DNA of 64,000 nucleotides from Niveispirillum irakense DSM 11586 (GCF_000429645.1 NZ_KE386933.1:631711-695710); one strand, 5' to 3'. Numbered from the stretch's first letter, positions 53,161-62,393 are shown. Notes: generated from the sequence alone by a model not told the origin. A program made the numbers and translations.

Positions 53161-53238
53161 GCCTGCTTAGTCGCTTTGCCTGGGCGCGGAATGGTTCTAT
53201 GGTGCCGCCTTTCCGGCCGTTAGCCCCCGCGTGCGCCC

Positions 53239-53688
53239 ATGACCGACGTCCCGAACGCCACCTTGCTGAAATTCGGTTACCCGCACAGCGTGGTTGCCGA
53301 AACACCGTTCTGGACAATACAGGTCCGGCCGCAGCAGCCCACACTGGGGTCCCTGGTGCTGGTCTGCCGGGAACCGGTAACAGCTTTCGGTCAGGTCAGC
53401 CCGGCTGCCTTCGCCGCCCTTCAGCCCGTTGTGACACGGCTGGAGGCAGTGCTACGCCGTTTCGTCGATTATCAGAAAATCAACTATCTGATGCTGATGA
53501 TGGTCGATCCCGATGTGCATTTTCACGTTATCCCGCGTTATCAGGGGGAACGGGATTTCCAGGGCACGGTTTTCACCGATGCCGGCTGGCCCGGTCCACC
53601 CAATCTGGGGGCGGCTGTGCCCCTGGATGCGGCAGCGATGGCGGAAATGACAGCCCTGTTGAAGCGGCTGTGGGACGAGGTGGCGTGA
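53239..53688 (+). CDS. HIT-family hydrolase/AMP-lyase
   Basis: 149 residues. The histidine-triad region reads DPDVHFHVIPRY, the HxHxHxx-type motif with two visible His residues plus upstream contacts. HIT proteins act on nucleoside monophosphate linkages. The stop sits directly before the TTG of lptF, so the genes are coupled. A link to nucleotide-activated lipid headgroups is possible but speculative. Confidence 0.8.
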   Translation: MTDVPNATLLKFGYPHSVVAETPFWTIQVRPQQPTLGSLVLVCREPVTAFGQVSPAAFAALQPVVTRLEAVLRRFVDYQKINYLMLMMVDPDVHFHVIPRYQGERDFQGTVFTDAGWPGPPNLGAAVPLDAAAMAEMTALLKRLWDEVA

Positions 53689-53689
53689 A

Positions 53690-54949
53690 TTGATCGGAAC
53701 CGGGGCGTCTGGGGCGAAGGGGCGGGCGGTCAGCACAAGGCTGATTGACCGCTATATCCTGCGCGAAACCCTGAAGCCGCTGGCGGGGTCGCTGGCGGTG
53801 GTGCTGATTGCCTTGCTGATGGAGCGGCTGCTGCGGCTGTTCGATCTGCTGGCAGTGCATGGCGGGCCGTTCGATCTGGTCGTGCGCATGGCGGCCAATC
53901 TGATCCCCCATTATCTGGGGCTGGCGCTGCCGGCAGCCTTCTTCATTTCCATGTTCATCATCGTCGCCCGCATGGGCGAGGATAATGAGCTGGACGCCCT
54001 GCAATCGACCGGTCTGTCCGTGCCCCGTATTGCCCGCGCCTTTCTGGGGCTGGGTGCGGTACTGATGGTCTTCTCCGTTCTGCTGTTCGGCTTTCTGCAG
54101 CCCTATGGGCGCTATGGCTACAGCGCGGTCTACCATTTGGTGGTCAATGCCGCCTGGGATGCCACCGTGCCGCAGGCAACCTTCGTGGATGCGGGCGATG
54201 GGGTGACGATCAGTGCCGATATTGTCGATGGCACCGGCCGCAATCTGAACCATGTGTTCGTCCACCAGAAGCGCCCGAATGGGGAAACCTGGGTCACCAC
54301 GGCCAATAGTGGCACGCTGGCGGCAACCGCAGATCGGGAACGCATTCTCCTGACCTTGAATGACGGGGTACAGGTGCGCACCTTGCCTGACGGGCGCCAG
54401 CAGGTGCTGGATTTCGGTCGTCTGACCCTGGATCGGCCATTCCAACTGGTGACGGAACCGTTCCGGGCGCGGGGCAGCAGTGAACGCGAGCTGACCATTA
54501 TCGAACTGTGGCAGGAGATGCGTGACCCGCATTCCATCCTGCCCCTGAACCAGCTTCAGTCGGAATTCCATTCCCGTCTGGCGCGTGCCTTCAGCCTGCC
54601 CTTGCTGCCACTGTTGGCTGTGCCGATGGGGATGGCGGCCAAAAGGGCGCGGCGCGGGCAGGGCATCGCCCTGGCCACCCTGATCTTGCTGATTTACCAC
54701 CACACGATCCAGTTGGGGGAGAGCCTGGCCGATATCGGCCGCGTGCCGGCCCTGCTGGGTATCTGGATTCCCTTCGCCCTGTTTGCCGCGCTCTGTGCCT
54801 GGTTATTCCGTCGCGCCCAGGTGCGACCGGGCGAGAATCCCTTTGCCGCCCTTTTCGATGGCATTGATGCGGCCCTGACCCGGCTGGCGCGGCTGTTGCC
54901 CCGCCGTGCCAAGGATAAGGACAAGGCCGGGAAGAAGGTGGCACCGTGA
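53690..54949 (+). CDS. lptF: LptF-type lipid transporter permease (YjgP family)
   Basis: 419 residues from a TTG that follows the hit stop by one base. The pattern is LptF/YjgP: an N-terminal pair of membrane helices with LIDRYILRETLKPLAG, a large periplasmic domain (about 135-285) and a closing pair with FSLPLLPLLAVPMGMAAKRA. LptF with LptG and LptB extracts LPS from the inner membrane. Here it is inside a sphingolipid locus with no lptA/B/C/D or lptE. lptG overlaps it by four bases (GTGA). Confidence 0.9.
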   Translation: MIGTGASGAKGRAVSTRLIDRYILRETLKPLAGSLAVVLIALLMERLLRLFDLLAVHGGPFDLVVRMAANLIPHYLGLALPAAFFISMFIIVARMGEDNELDALQSTGLSVPRIARAFLGLGAVLMVFSVLLFGFLQPYGRYGYSAVYHLVVNAAWDATVPQATFVDAGDGVTISADIVDGTGRNLNHVFVHQKRPNGETWVTTANSGTLAATADRERILLTLNDGVQVRTLPDGRQQVLDFGRLTLDRPFQLVTEPFRARGSSERELTIIELWQEMRDPHSILPLNQLQSEFHSRLARAFSLPLLPLLAVPMGMAAKRARRGQGIALATLILLIYHHTIQLGESLADIGRVPALLGIWIPFALFAALCAWLFRRAQVRPGENPFAALFDGIDAALTRLARLLPRRAKDKDKAGKKVAP

Positions 54950-56016
54950 CCAATACCATCACCCGCTATCTCACCCGTACCTTCCTGATCCGCGTTCTGT
55001 CGGTGCTGGCCGCCTTGTCGGCCCTGCTGCAATTACTGGATCTGCTGGATGCTGCCAGTTCCGTGCTGGAACGTGGCGGCGGTATCCTGGATATCCTGCG
55101 CTATGTCAGCCTGCGCCTGCCGATGATCGTGGAGCGGCTGGTGCCGCTGGCGGTGCTGATCGGCTCCCTGTCCACGCTCTGGACCTTTGCCGCCACGAAT
55201 GAGTTCGTGGCCATGCGGTCGGTGGGCATGACGCCCTATCAGATCATGGGCGCGATGTTGCCGGCGGCGGTATTGCTGGCGGCTTTCCACTTTCTGATCG
55301 CTGATCAGATTGCGCCCCGGTCGGAACGGGCCTTTGTGACATGGTGGAATTCCACCACTGAGCCGGGAGAGGAGCCAGAGGCGCCGAAGCCGATCTGGTT
55401 CCGGCTGGGGAATGCTGTCGTGGGCATCCAGGATACGGGTGATGATGGTCTTAGCCTGACCGGGCTGGAACTGGTGGAGCGTGACGAAAAGGGCCGTGCC
55501 ACATTGATCCTGCAGGCTGAGAAGGGTGTCTGGCAGGGTGGCGCCTGGATGTTGACCGGTGTTTCCCGCACCCGCGTCGGCACCCCGCTGGAGGTGGAGA
55601 AGCTGGCGAGCCTGCGTTGGCAGGCGCCTTTGACCCCGGCCAACCTTGTGGAATTGCGGGTGCCGACGGAGAGCATTTCCGTTAACCGTCTGCTGCGCAT
55701 TCTGCACGGTGCCTGGGCTGGCAGCCAGAGCCCGGCTTATTATGCGACCCGTCTGCATTCAACCTATGCCGGCCCCCTGGCCTCCCTGGTCATGCTGCTG
55801 CTGGCGGCCCCTGTGGCCCATGGGCTGCGCCGCCGGGGTGGGGCGATGGGCAGCGTCGCCCTCGGCGTGGTCGTGGGGCTTACCTTCCTGCTATCGTCCG
55901 GGATTTTAGGGTCCATGGGGCAGGCTGGTGCCTTGCCGCCCTGGGTGGCGGTATGGTCGCCGCTGCTGTTCTTCACCGCCGTTGGCGGCGCGATCATGGT
56001 GCATGTGGAAGGGTAA
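54946..56016 (+). CDS. lptG: LptG-type lipid transporter permease (YjgQ family)
   Basis: 356 residues from a GTG overlapping lptF. It starts ITRYLTRTFLIRVLSVLAAL with the YjgQ pattern, has the FVAMRSVGMTPYQIMGAMLP coupling helix segment, a periplasmic beta-domain (about 125-250) and terminal helices with YAGPLASLVMLLLAAPVAHG. With LptF it would form the transmembrane part of an ABC transporter. Because the downstream genes are a hydroxylase and ceramide synthase, a sphingolipid substrate is possible; the housekeeping LPS role cannot be excluded. Confidence 0.9.
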   Translation: MTNTITRYLTRTFLIRVLSVLAALSALLQLLDLLDAASSVLERGGGILDILRYVSLRLPMIVERLVPLAVLIGSLSTLWTFAATNEFVAMRSVGMTPYQIMGAMLPAAVLLAAFHFLIADQIAPRSERAFVTWWNSTTEPGEEPEAPKPIWFRLGNAVVGIQDTGDDGLSLTGLELVERDEKGRATLILQAEKGVWQGGAWMLTGVSRTRVGTPLEVEKLASLRWQAPLTPANLVELRVPTESISVNRLLRILHGAWAGSQSPAYYATRLHSTYAGPLASLVMLLLAAPVAHGLRRRGGAMGSVALGVVVGLTFLLSSGILGSMGQAGALPPWVAVWSPLLFFTAVGGAIMVHVEG

Positions 56017-56142
56017 GGGAAAGGCAGGGGGCAGACCTGTCCCGCCTTGGTGCTTGCCGTCCCGCACGCGCCGCCCTACTTTCGCAGTGCCGTAATATTT
56101 ATCTCGCCTTCCCGGCGGGTGTTTCAGGAAAGGATCACGGGC

Positions 56143-56925
56143 ATGTGGGGCGATGCCTGGCGTGGCCGCAGCTATGACCTGGGGAAGATGAATCTGCGCG
56201 ATCTGGCGATCGCCTATTCAACATATCCCGCTATCCAGGCCTATGCGGCCCTGGCACTGATCAGCGCCGTGCTGGCTTTGGTCTGGGTGGAAAGCTGGCT
56301 GCGCCTGGGCGCAGTGGTGCTGGTGGCATCGCTGCTCTATCCGCTGGCCTGGTATGGCATCCACCGTTACATCCTGCATGGCCGCTGGCTTTACCGGATG
56401 AAATGGTCGGCCACCCTGTGGAAGCGCATCCATTTCGACCATCATCAGGACCCGCATAAGCTGGAAGTGCTGTTCGGCAGCCTGGCCAACACATTGCCGA
56501 CCATTGCCCTGGTGACAGTGCCGGTGGGTTGGTTGATTGACGGGCAGGCGGGCGCCGCCGCTGCGCTGGCGACCGGGCTGGTGACCACCTGTGTTTATGA
56601 ATTTTTCCACTGCATCCAGCACCTGAATTACAAGCCCCGCTGGGCTTGGGTGGCGCGGATCAAGCAGCTTCACCTCTACCACCATTTCCACAATGAAGAC
56701 GGCAATTACGGCATCATCGCCTATGGGCCGGACATGCTGTTCGGCAGCTATTATGCCGAAGCCAAGCAGATGCCGCGCAGCCCCACGGTTTTCAACCTGG
56801 GCTATGATCTGGCGGAAGCTGAGCGCTATCCCTGGGTGATGGAAGCAACCGGCGCCCCGCCGCGTGACCGCCCGCCGCGCCCGCCGGCCCAGACGGGTAA
56901 CGAGAAGGTGAAGGCGGCATCGTGA
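56143..56925 (+). CDS. Fatty-acid hydroxylase/sterol desaturase family membrane enzyme
   Basis: 260 residues from the ATG at 56143, with AAAGGA upstream. Hydrophobic segments are at about 25-50 and 55-75, with two more between 115 and 150. Histidine clusters for a di-iron centre are visible: HRYILH, HFDHHQDPH, HCIQH and HLYHHFH. The family hydroxylates fatty acids or sphingoid bases. The stop overlaps the ceramide synthase start (GTGA), so it probably hydroxylates the sphingoid base or the N-acyl chain of the ceramide; this is inference. Confidence 0.85.
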   Translation: MWGDAWRGRSYDLGKMNLRDLAIAYSTYPAIQAYAALALISAVLALVWVESWLRLGAVVLVASLLYPLAWYGIHRYILHGRWLYRMKWSATLWKRIHFDHHQDPHKLEVLFGSLANTLPTIALVTVPVGWLIDGQAGAAAALATGLVTTCVYEFFHCIQHLNYKPRWAWVARIKQLHLYHHFHNEDGNYGIIAYGPDMLFGSYYAEAKQMPRSPTVFNLGYDLAEAERYPWVMEATGAPPRDRPPRPPAQTGNEKVKAAS

Positions 56926-58073
56926 CCGGCACTTCCATCAATAGCGATGCCATCCGGATCGAGCAGGTCGCCGATCCGTCCGCCATGGATCAGTTCATCC
57001 GCCTTCCTTACCGGTTGCATCAGGGCGATCCCAACTGGGTGCCGCCCCTGATGCTGGAACGGCAGGAGGCGCTGTCACCCGCTAAGAATCCTTATTTCCA
57101 GCATGCCGAGGTGGCGTTTTTCCTGGCACGGCGCGGGGATCAGGTCGTGGGGCGCATTTCCGCCCAAGTTGACCGGCTGGCGCTGGAAACGCATCAGAAC
57201 GGCACCGGCCATTTCGGCCTGCTGGCGGCGGAAAATGATCCGGCCATCGTCCAGCTTCTGCTGGCAACGGCGGAGACCTGGCTGCGGGAGCGGGGGATTA
57301 CCCGCGTTATCGGTCCCTTCAACCTGTCCATCAATGAAGAGACCGGGCTGCTGGTATCGGGCTGGGACACGCCACCGATGCTGCTGATGGGCCATGATCG
57401 GGACTATCTGGGCGGATTGGTTGAGGCGGCGGGCTATGCTAAGGCCAAGGATATTTTTGCCTATCTCTATAATATTGAACGCGATTTGCCGCGCACCGTG
57501 CGCGGCGTGATCGACCGGCCCTGGCCGACAGACTTGCGGGTCCGCCCGCTGGACATGAAGCGGTATGATGAGGATTTGAAGATCATCACTGCCATCTTCA
57601 ATGATGCGTGGCTGAATAACTGGGGCTTCGTGCCGCTGACCGAGGCGGAAATCGCCCATATGGCCAAGTCCCTTCGTCCCCTGATCAATCCCCGACTGGT
57701 GCAGATTGCCGAGGTGAAGGGCGAGCCGGTGGCATTTGGCGTGTGCCTGCCCAATCTGAACGCTGCCATCCATGATCTGGGCGGCAAGCTGTTGCCCTTT
57801 GGCTGGGCCAAATTGCTGTGGCGGCTGAAAGTGACCGGCGTGAAGACGGCGCGCGTGCCGCTGATGGGTGTGAAGCGCAATATCTCCAAAGGGTTGGTGG
57901 CGGTGCTCCCTTTCCTGGTGATTGACGCGATGCGCAAGGAAGCCAAAGCGCTGGGATACGAGAAGATCGAGCTGTCCTGGATTTTGGAAGACAATATGCC
58001 GATGCGCCGGATCATCGAAGCGTTCGGCACCACCAACTATAAAACCTATCGGCTGTATACCAAGGATCTGTGA
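56922..58073 (+). CDS. bcerS: Bacterial ceramide synthase, GNAT-like N-acyltransferase (bCerS-like)
   Basis: 383 residues from a GTG overlapping the hydroxylase stop. Residues about 10-200 and 200-383 resemble paired GNAT-like lobes: LPYRLHQGDPNWVPPL, RGITRVIGPFNLSINEETGL, and a C-terminal SWILEDNMPMRRIIEAFG segment with YKTYRLY. This is the pattern of the Caulobacter-type ceramide synthase, which N-acylates the sphingoid base and is unrelated to the eukaryotic enzyme. Position after Spt/CerR-type genes supports it. The alternative is a related GNAT protein. Confidence 0.8.
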   Translation: MTGTSINSDAIRIEQVADPSAMDQFIRLPYRLHQGDPNWVPPLMLERQEALSPAKNPYFQHAEVAFFLARRGDQVVGRISAQVDRLALETHQNGTGHFGLLAAENDPAIVQLLLATAETWLRERGITRVIGPFNLSINEETGLLVSGWDTPPMLLMGHDRDYLGGLVEAAGYAKAKDIFAYLYNIERDLPRTVRGVIDRPWPTDLRVRPLDMKRYDEDLKIITAIFNDAWLNNWGFVPLTEAEIAHMAKSLRPLINPRLVQIAEVKGEPVAFGVCLPNLNAAIHDLGGKLLPFGWAKLLWRLKVTGVKTARVPLMGVKRNISKGLVAVLPFLVIDAMRKEAKALGYEKIELSWILEDNMPMRRIIEAFGTTNYKTYRLYTKDL

Positions 58074-58846
58074 TGTCCCAGCCGATGACGACCCTGATCC
58101 TGGCCGGGTCGCGCGGGCCGGACGATCCGGTGGCGCGGCTGGCTGGGGTCAGCCACAAGGCCTTCGCCCCCATTGCCGGTATTCCCATGCTGGTCCGCGT
58201 TGTGCGGGCGCTGACGGCCTCGCCTACCGTGGGCACGATCCATATCGCCATTGAACGGCCTGACCTGGTACGCGACCATCCGGAACTGGGCCTGTTGCTG
58301 GATGGCGGTCGGCTGGCCCTGCTGCCGGCGGAAGGCAGCCCCAGCCGCACCGTGGGGGCCGCCCTGGAAACCCTGGGGTCACCCCTGTTCGTCACCACGG
58401 CTGACCATGCGCTGCTACGACCGGAATGGGTGCAGTATTTCCTGAACAACCTGCCGGATGGTGCGGATGTGTGCGCCGCCCTGGCCCGGGATCATGTGGT
58501 GCAGGGGGCGGTGCCGGAAACCAAGCGCACGTATCTGCGCTTCGCGGACGGGGCTTTTTCCGGCTGCAACATGTTCGCCTTCCGCACCCCGCAAGCCGTT
58601 GGTGTTGCCCATCTATGGCGGCAGGTGGAAGCCCAGCGCAAAAATCCGCTGCGGATGATCCGCCTGCTGGGGCCGCTCTCGGTGCTGCGCTTCCTGCTCG
58701 GGCGGCTGACCCTGGGGGCGGCGCTGAAGCGCCTGGGTACCATTGCCGGCGCGCGTGCGGCGATTGTGGAAATGCCGTTCGGGCTGGCCGCCGTGGATGT
58801 GGACAAGGAAGCGGACATGGTGCTGGCGGAAAAGCTGCTGTCCTGA
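58073..58846 (+). CDS. MobA-like nucleotidyltransferase, candidate headgroup cytidylyltransferase
   Basis: 257 residues from the ATG at 58073, which overlaps the bcerS stop (TGATG) and has AAGGA upstream. It begins MTTLILAGSRG, the nucleotide-binding loop of NTP transferases, with LAGVSHKAFAPIAGIPML and a metal-site segment TTADHALL (the usual D is followed by H). Caulobacter has a phosphoglycerate cytidylyltransferase (CpgD, as I recall) in ceramide diphosphoglycerate synthesis; this may be its counterpart. Specificity is not readable from sequence. Confidence 0.65.
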   Translation: MSQPMTTLILAGSRGPDDPVARLAGVSHKAFAPIAGIPMLVRVVRALTASPTVGTIHIAIERPDLVRDHPELGLLLDGGRLALLPAEGSPSRTVGAALETLGSPLFVTTADHALLRPEWVQYFLNNLPDGADVCAALARDHVVQGAVPETKRTYLRFADGAFSGCNMFAFRTPQAVGVAHLWRQVEAQRKNPLRMIRLLGPLSVLRFLLGRLTLGAALKRLGTIAGARAAIVEMPFGLAAVDVDKEADMVLAEKLLS

Positions 58847-58870
58847 CCGGTTTTTCCGGCGGCAGGACAT

Positions 58871-58904
58871 GAAAAGGGGGATGGCGCGGGCCATCCCCCT
58901 TTTC
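58871..58904. terminator. Bidirectional intrinsic terminator at the end of the sphingolipid island
   Basis: GAAAAGGGGGATGGC pairs perfectly with GCCATCCCCCTTTTC around GCGG. It separates the island from the convergent ald gene. Confidence 0.93.
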
Positions 58905-58924
58905 GTTTCAGCCATCGCGTGAGC

Positions 58925-60034
58925 TTAACCGATTACGCTTTCCGGGCTGACCACCGGGCCCAGATGGGCAATGGCGGGGTGGGTCAGCTTGCCCTTGGCA
59001 ACGTTCAGGCCGTTGCGCAGATGCACATCATCGGACAAGGCCTGCACCCAGCCCTTGTCCGCCAGGGCCAGCACGAAGGGGGCTGTGGCATTGTTCAGCG
59101 CGAAGGTGGAGGTGCGGGCAACGGCACCCGGCATGTTGGCCACGCAATAATGGATCACGCCATCCACAACATAGGTCGGGTCCGCATGGGTGGTGGCGTG
59201 GCTGGTCTCAAAGCAGCCGCCCTGGTCGATGGCCACATCCACCAGCACGGCACCTTTCTTCATGCGGCCAACCAGATCGCGGCTGACCAGCTTGGGGGCT
59301 TCTGCACCCGGCACCAGTACGGCGCCAATCACCAGATCGGCTTCCAGCACGGCCTGTTCGATCGTATCGACATTGGCATAGACCGTGTTCAGCCGACGGC
59401 CGAACTGCTGATCCAGCACGCGCAGCCGGTCCAGCGACTTGTCCAGCACGGTGACGTGGGCCTCCAGCCCCATGGCCATGCGGGCGGCATTGGTCCCGAC
59501 CACACCACCGCCGATGATGGCCACCTTGGCCGGCGGCGTACCCGGAACGCCGCCCAGCAGGATGCCGATCCCGCCATAGGATTTTTCCAGGCAATGGGCG
59601 CCAGCCTGGATGGACATGCGCCCGGCCACTTCCGACATCGGCGCCAGCAAGGGCAGGCCGCCATTGCGGTCGGTCACGGTTTCATAGGCGATGCAGATGG
59701 CACCGGATTCCTGCAACAGCTTGGTCTGTTCCGGATCGGGCGCCAGATGCAGATAGGTGAACAGAATCTGGCCGGGGCGCAGCATGCGGCATTCCTGCGG
59801 CTGCGGCTCCTTCACCTTCACGATCATGTCGGCCTTGGCGAAAATCTCTTCCGCATTATCGATGATGGTGGCCCCGGCGGCCACATACAGGTCATCGCTT
59901 AACCCGATGGCGGTGCCTGCATCCTTCTGCACGATGACCTGATGGCCGTGCACTACCAACTGGCGGACATTGCCGGGGATCAGGCCGACGCGATATTCGT
60001 GATTCTTGATCTCTTTCGGAACGCCGATCAGCAT
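58925..60034 (-). CDS. ald: Alanine dehydrogenase
   Basis: 369 residues from the ATG at 60034, with GGGAGAAA upstream. It starts [18 protein letters not shown], the Ald signature, and has the NAD-binding [13 protein letters not shown] near 170-182 and the family loop [16 protein letters not shown]. It interconverts alanine and pyruvate plus ammonia. A divergent Lrp-type gene 127 bases away probably controls it. Confidence 0.96.
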   Translation of the reverse strand: MLIGVPKEIKNHEYRVGLIPGNVRQLVVHGHQVIVQKDAGTAIGLSDDLYVAAGATIIDNAEEIFAKADMIVKVKEPQPQECRMLRPGQILFTYLHLAPDPEQTKLLQESGAICIAYETVTDRNGGLPLLAPMSEVAGRMSIQAGAHCLEKSYGGIGILLGGVPGTPPAKVAIIGGGVVGTNAARMAMGLEAHVTVLDKSLDRLRVLDQQFGRRLNTVYANVDTIEQAVLEADLVIGAVLVPGAEAPKLVSRDLVGRMKKGAVLVDVAIDQGGCFETSHATTHADPTYVVDGVIHYCVANMPGAVARTSTFALNNATAPFVLALADKGWVQALSDDVHLRNGLNVAKGKLTHPAIAHLGPVVSPESVIG

Positions 60035-60161
60035 TATTTTTCTCCCTGTCTTATGTGTAAAACGATACGCCTGAAGGGGTGTGAAGGTCCTTGCAAAGAC
60101 AGGGGCCGCCATGGCCTGATTTCGGCGTTTCGTGCATTAAATCTGACTGAGACGGGGGATT

Positions 60162-60632
60162 ATGCGGCCGATCGACCTGGACGCCATTGATCGTAAGATT
60201 CTCACCATCATCCAGGCAGATGGACGGATCAGCGTCGCCGACCTGGCAGAACAGGTGGGCCTGTCACCGTCTGCCTGCCATCGCCGCCTGAAACGGCTGG
60301 AGGAGGAGGCGGTCATTGAAGGCTATGTCGGGCTGGTCAGTCCGGCGGCTTTGGGCCGGGGCACGTCGGTTTTCGTGCAGATCACCTTGGATCGGCAGCA
60401 AGACCAGGATCTGCGCGCGTTTGAGGCGCGGGTGATGGAATGCCCGGAGGTGATGGAATGTTATCTGATGGCTGGCGAAGCGGATTTCCTGCTCCGAGTC
60501 GTGGTGGCGGATGGCAGCGATTATGAGCGGCTGCATACCCAGACATTAACCCGCCTGCCGGGCGTGGCACGGATACGATCCAGCTTTACCCTGCGCACGG
60601 TGGCCAAAAGGACCACCGTGCCGATGGGGTAA
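60162..60632 (+). CDS. Lrp/AsnC-family transcriptional regulator
   Basis: 156 residues. The N-terminal helix-turn-helix is DRKILTIIQADGRISVADL...LSPSACHRRLKRL (about 7-48), followed by the C-terminal ligand-binding RAM domain with GEADFLLRVVVADGSDYERL. Lrp members next to ald commonly sense alanine and activate the gene. The 127-base divergent gap should carry the operator; I could not assign one exactly. Confidence 0.92.
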   Translation: MRPIDLDAIDRKILTIIQADGRISVADLAEQVGLSPSACHRRLKRLEEEAVIEGYVGLVSPAALGRGTSVFVQITLDRQQDQDLRAFEARVMECPEVMECYLMAGEADFLLRVVVADGSDYERLHTQTLTRLPGVARIRSSFTLRTVAKRTTVPMG

Positions 60633-60650
60633 GCGGGCACGCGCCCTGGC

Positions 60651-61079
60651 TTATTCGGGTACCGGATACATGCCATCAAGACAGATGAAGGCATTGAGGG
60701 TGACGTAGGGCGGCGGCGGCAGTGCCGTGCTGATCGTTTGCGGCGTCTGTACGGTTTCCGTTTGGCTACTTCCTTCCGGCTTGGCTGCGGAAACGCCGCT
60801 GCCCGACGGAATGGTGATGCTGGTCGCGCCACCCGCGTCACCCAGACGGTTTGTGGAAAGACGACCTGTTGCACCATTTGCCGGCGTGACGGGGACGCGG
60901 CCGCGCAGGTCAGGCAGGGCGAAATTTGTTCTGCCATCGCCGCCATAGGCCGTCCCGAGCAGGCTGAAAAGGGCCTGATATTGCATGATCGGCAGGAGAC
61001 GACCGTCGCACGGCAGCCAGCCGGCTGGCGGTCGCTGGAACGCAAAGAAGCAGACCTGTCCAATGTAGAAATCCGTCAT
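60651..61079 (-). CDS. Phage tail collar domain protein
   Basis: 142 residues from the ATG at 61079, with GGAG six bases upstream; an ATG at 61091 lacks a site. The tail-collar pattern is clear: FYIGQVCFFAFQRPPAGWLP, CDGRLLPIMQYQALFSLLG, YGGDGRTNFALPDLRGRVP. Such proteins often stand alone in bacterial genomes (MdpB-type), away from complete prophages, and here no other phage gene is near. The function is unknown; it may be a spike or surface protein. Confidence 0.85.
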   Translation of the reverse strand: MTDFYIGQVCFFAFQRPPAGWLPCDGRLLPIMQYQALFSLLGTAYGGDGRTNFALPDLRGRVPVTPANGATGRLSTNRLGDAGGATSITIPSGSGVSAAKPEGSSQTETVQTPQTISTALPPPPYVTLNAFICLDGMYPVPE

Positions 61080-61228
61080 TCCGCTCTCCATCTAAAGGTT
61101 GTGTAAAGACGGGTTTAACACAATTTTTTCTTATGTAAATGGAGATCGTGAAGAGGGGCTGTTCGGTTTTTGAAGGTTCAATGCCCAAATTCATGGGATA
61201 AACAAGGATACGTAAAGGAAACGTCAAA

Positions 61229-61630
61229 ATGTCCATGATTCGCGTCGGTTGCGGCGCTTTCATCCAGGATGCCGAAGGGCGTCTGTTGCTGGTTAAGCGC
61301 CGCCGTCATCCGGAGGCCGACCATTGGGGCTTGCCGGGTGGCAAGGTGGATTTCCTGGAGCCGGTGCCGGTGACCATCGTCCGCGAAATCCGGGAGGAAC
61401 TGGGGGTGGAAATCGCCCTGACCGGCCTGCTCTGCGTTGTGGACCAGATCGATGCGCAAGCGGGGACCCATTGGGTCAACCCGGTTCACCGCGCGAGAAT
61501 CGTCAGCGGCGAGCCGGCTGTGATGGAACCGGACGCATTGGCCGACTGGGGCTGGTTTGATCTAGCGGATTTGCCGGCCCCTTTGACCTTTTCCACGCGC
61601 ACGGCGCTGGCGGCTTTGACCCCTGGATAA
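61229..61630 (+). CDS. Nudix hydrolase
   Basis: 133 residues with AAAGGAAAC upstream. The Nudix box starts at Gly38 and ends REIREELGV (52-60), in GX5EX7REUXEEXGU register. The protein is the simple ADP-ribose/NUDT1-size type. The substrate is unknown. It is convergent with plsY. Confidence 0.9.
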   Translation: MSMIRVGCGAFIQDAEGRLLLVKRRRHPEADHWGLPGGKVDFLEPVPVTIVREIREELGVEIALTGLLCVVDQIDAQAGTHWVNPVHRARIVSGEPAVMEPDALADWGWFDLADLPAPLTFSTRTALAALTPG

Positions 61631-61636
61631 AGAAAA

Positions 61637-61663
61637 GCCCGCGATGCCAGGGGCACCGCGGGC
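61637..61663 (-). terminator. Hairpin that can terminate minus-strand transcription after plsY
   Basis: GCCCGCG (61637-61643) and CGCGGGC (61657-61663) are perfect arms. Read on the minus strand the stem is followed by TTTTCTTT, giving an intrinsic terminator about 100 bases beyond the plsY stop. Confidence 0.6.
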
Positions 61664-61766
61664 GATAAAGGGAGGCACCTGACCATCCAGGTTGGGGCTG
61701 CAGGAGGCCAGGTGATCGTGCCTGCCCTTAGAACAAGGGGAGAGGGAAAGGGTTCCCGCCCTTTGT

Positions 61767-62393
61767 TCAGGATTCTTTTTTCTTCGCCCCGATCTTTGGC
61801 TCCTCGCCCTTCAGCAGGCGGGCGATATTGTCCTTGTGCCGGACAAACACTAGCAAAGTGATGAAAACGCATAGGCCCGCCACAGCCGGTCCGGCCAGGA
61901 ACCAGCTTGTCACCGGGCTGAGCCCGATGGCAATCAGGGCAGAGAGGGAGGAAATGCGGAACAGGGCTGCCGCCAGCAGCCAGGTACCGCAGGCAGCCAA
62001 GCCGACCGGCCAGGAAATGGCCAGCAGCACGCCCAGCGCCGTGGCAACCCCCTTGCCGCCCTTGAAGCCCAGCCAGACGGGGAAGGAATGGCCCAGCATG
62101 GAGCCGGCGGCGGCGGCAATGGCGGCTTCCGTACCGCCCAGCCACAGGGCCAGCAGGGTAGCAATGCCGCCTTTGCCGCTATCCAGGATCAGGGTGGCGG
62201 CGGCCAGGGGCTTGTTGCCCGTTCGCAGCACATTGGTGGCGCCGATATTACCACTGCCGATCTTGCGGATATCGCCATAGCCGGCCAACCGGGTCAGCAC
62301 CAGCCCGAACGGGATGGACCCCAACAGATAGCCCCCTGCGAAGGCGGCAAGAAGCAGACCCCAGGCCAGGGACGTGGTGGCCGGTTCAACCAT
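61767..62393 (-). CDS. plsY: Glycerol-3-phosphate acyltransferase PlsY
   Basis: 208 residues with about five membrane segments. The signature GSIPFG appears early, [15 protein letters not shown] is the conserved loop, and [19 protein letters not shown] is the catalytic/binding segment. PlsY uses acyl-phosphate to make lysophosphatidic acid, feeding phospholipid synthesis. It follows pyrC by 50 bases in the same direction. Confidence 0.96.
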   Translation of the reverse strand: MVEPATTSLAWGLLLAAFAGGYLLGSIPFGLVLTRLAGYGDIRKIGSGNIGATNVLRTGNKPLAAATLILDSGKGGIATLLALWLGGTEAAIAAAAGSMLGHSFPVWLGFKGGKGVATALGVLLAISWPVGLAACGTWLLAAALFRISSLSALIAIGLSPVTSWFLAGPAVAGLCVFITLLVFVRHKDNIARLLKGEEPKIGAKKKES

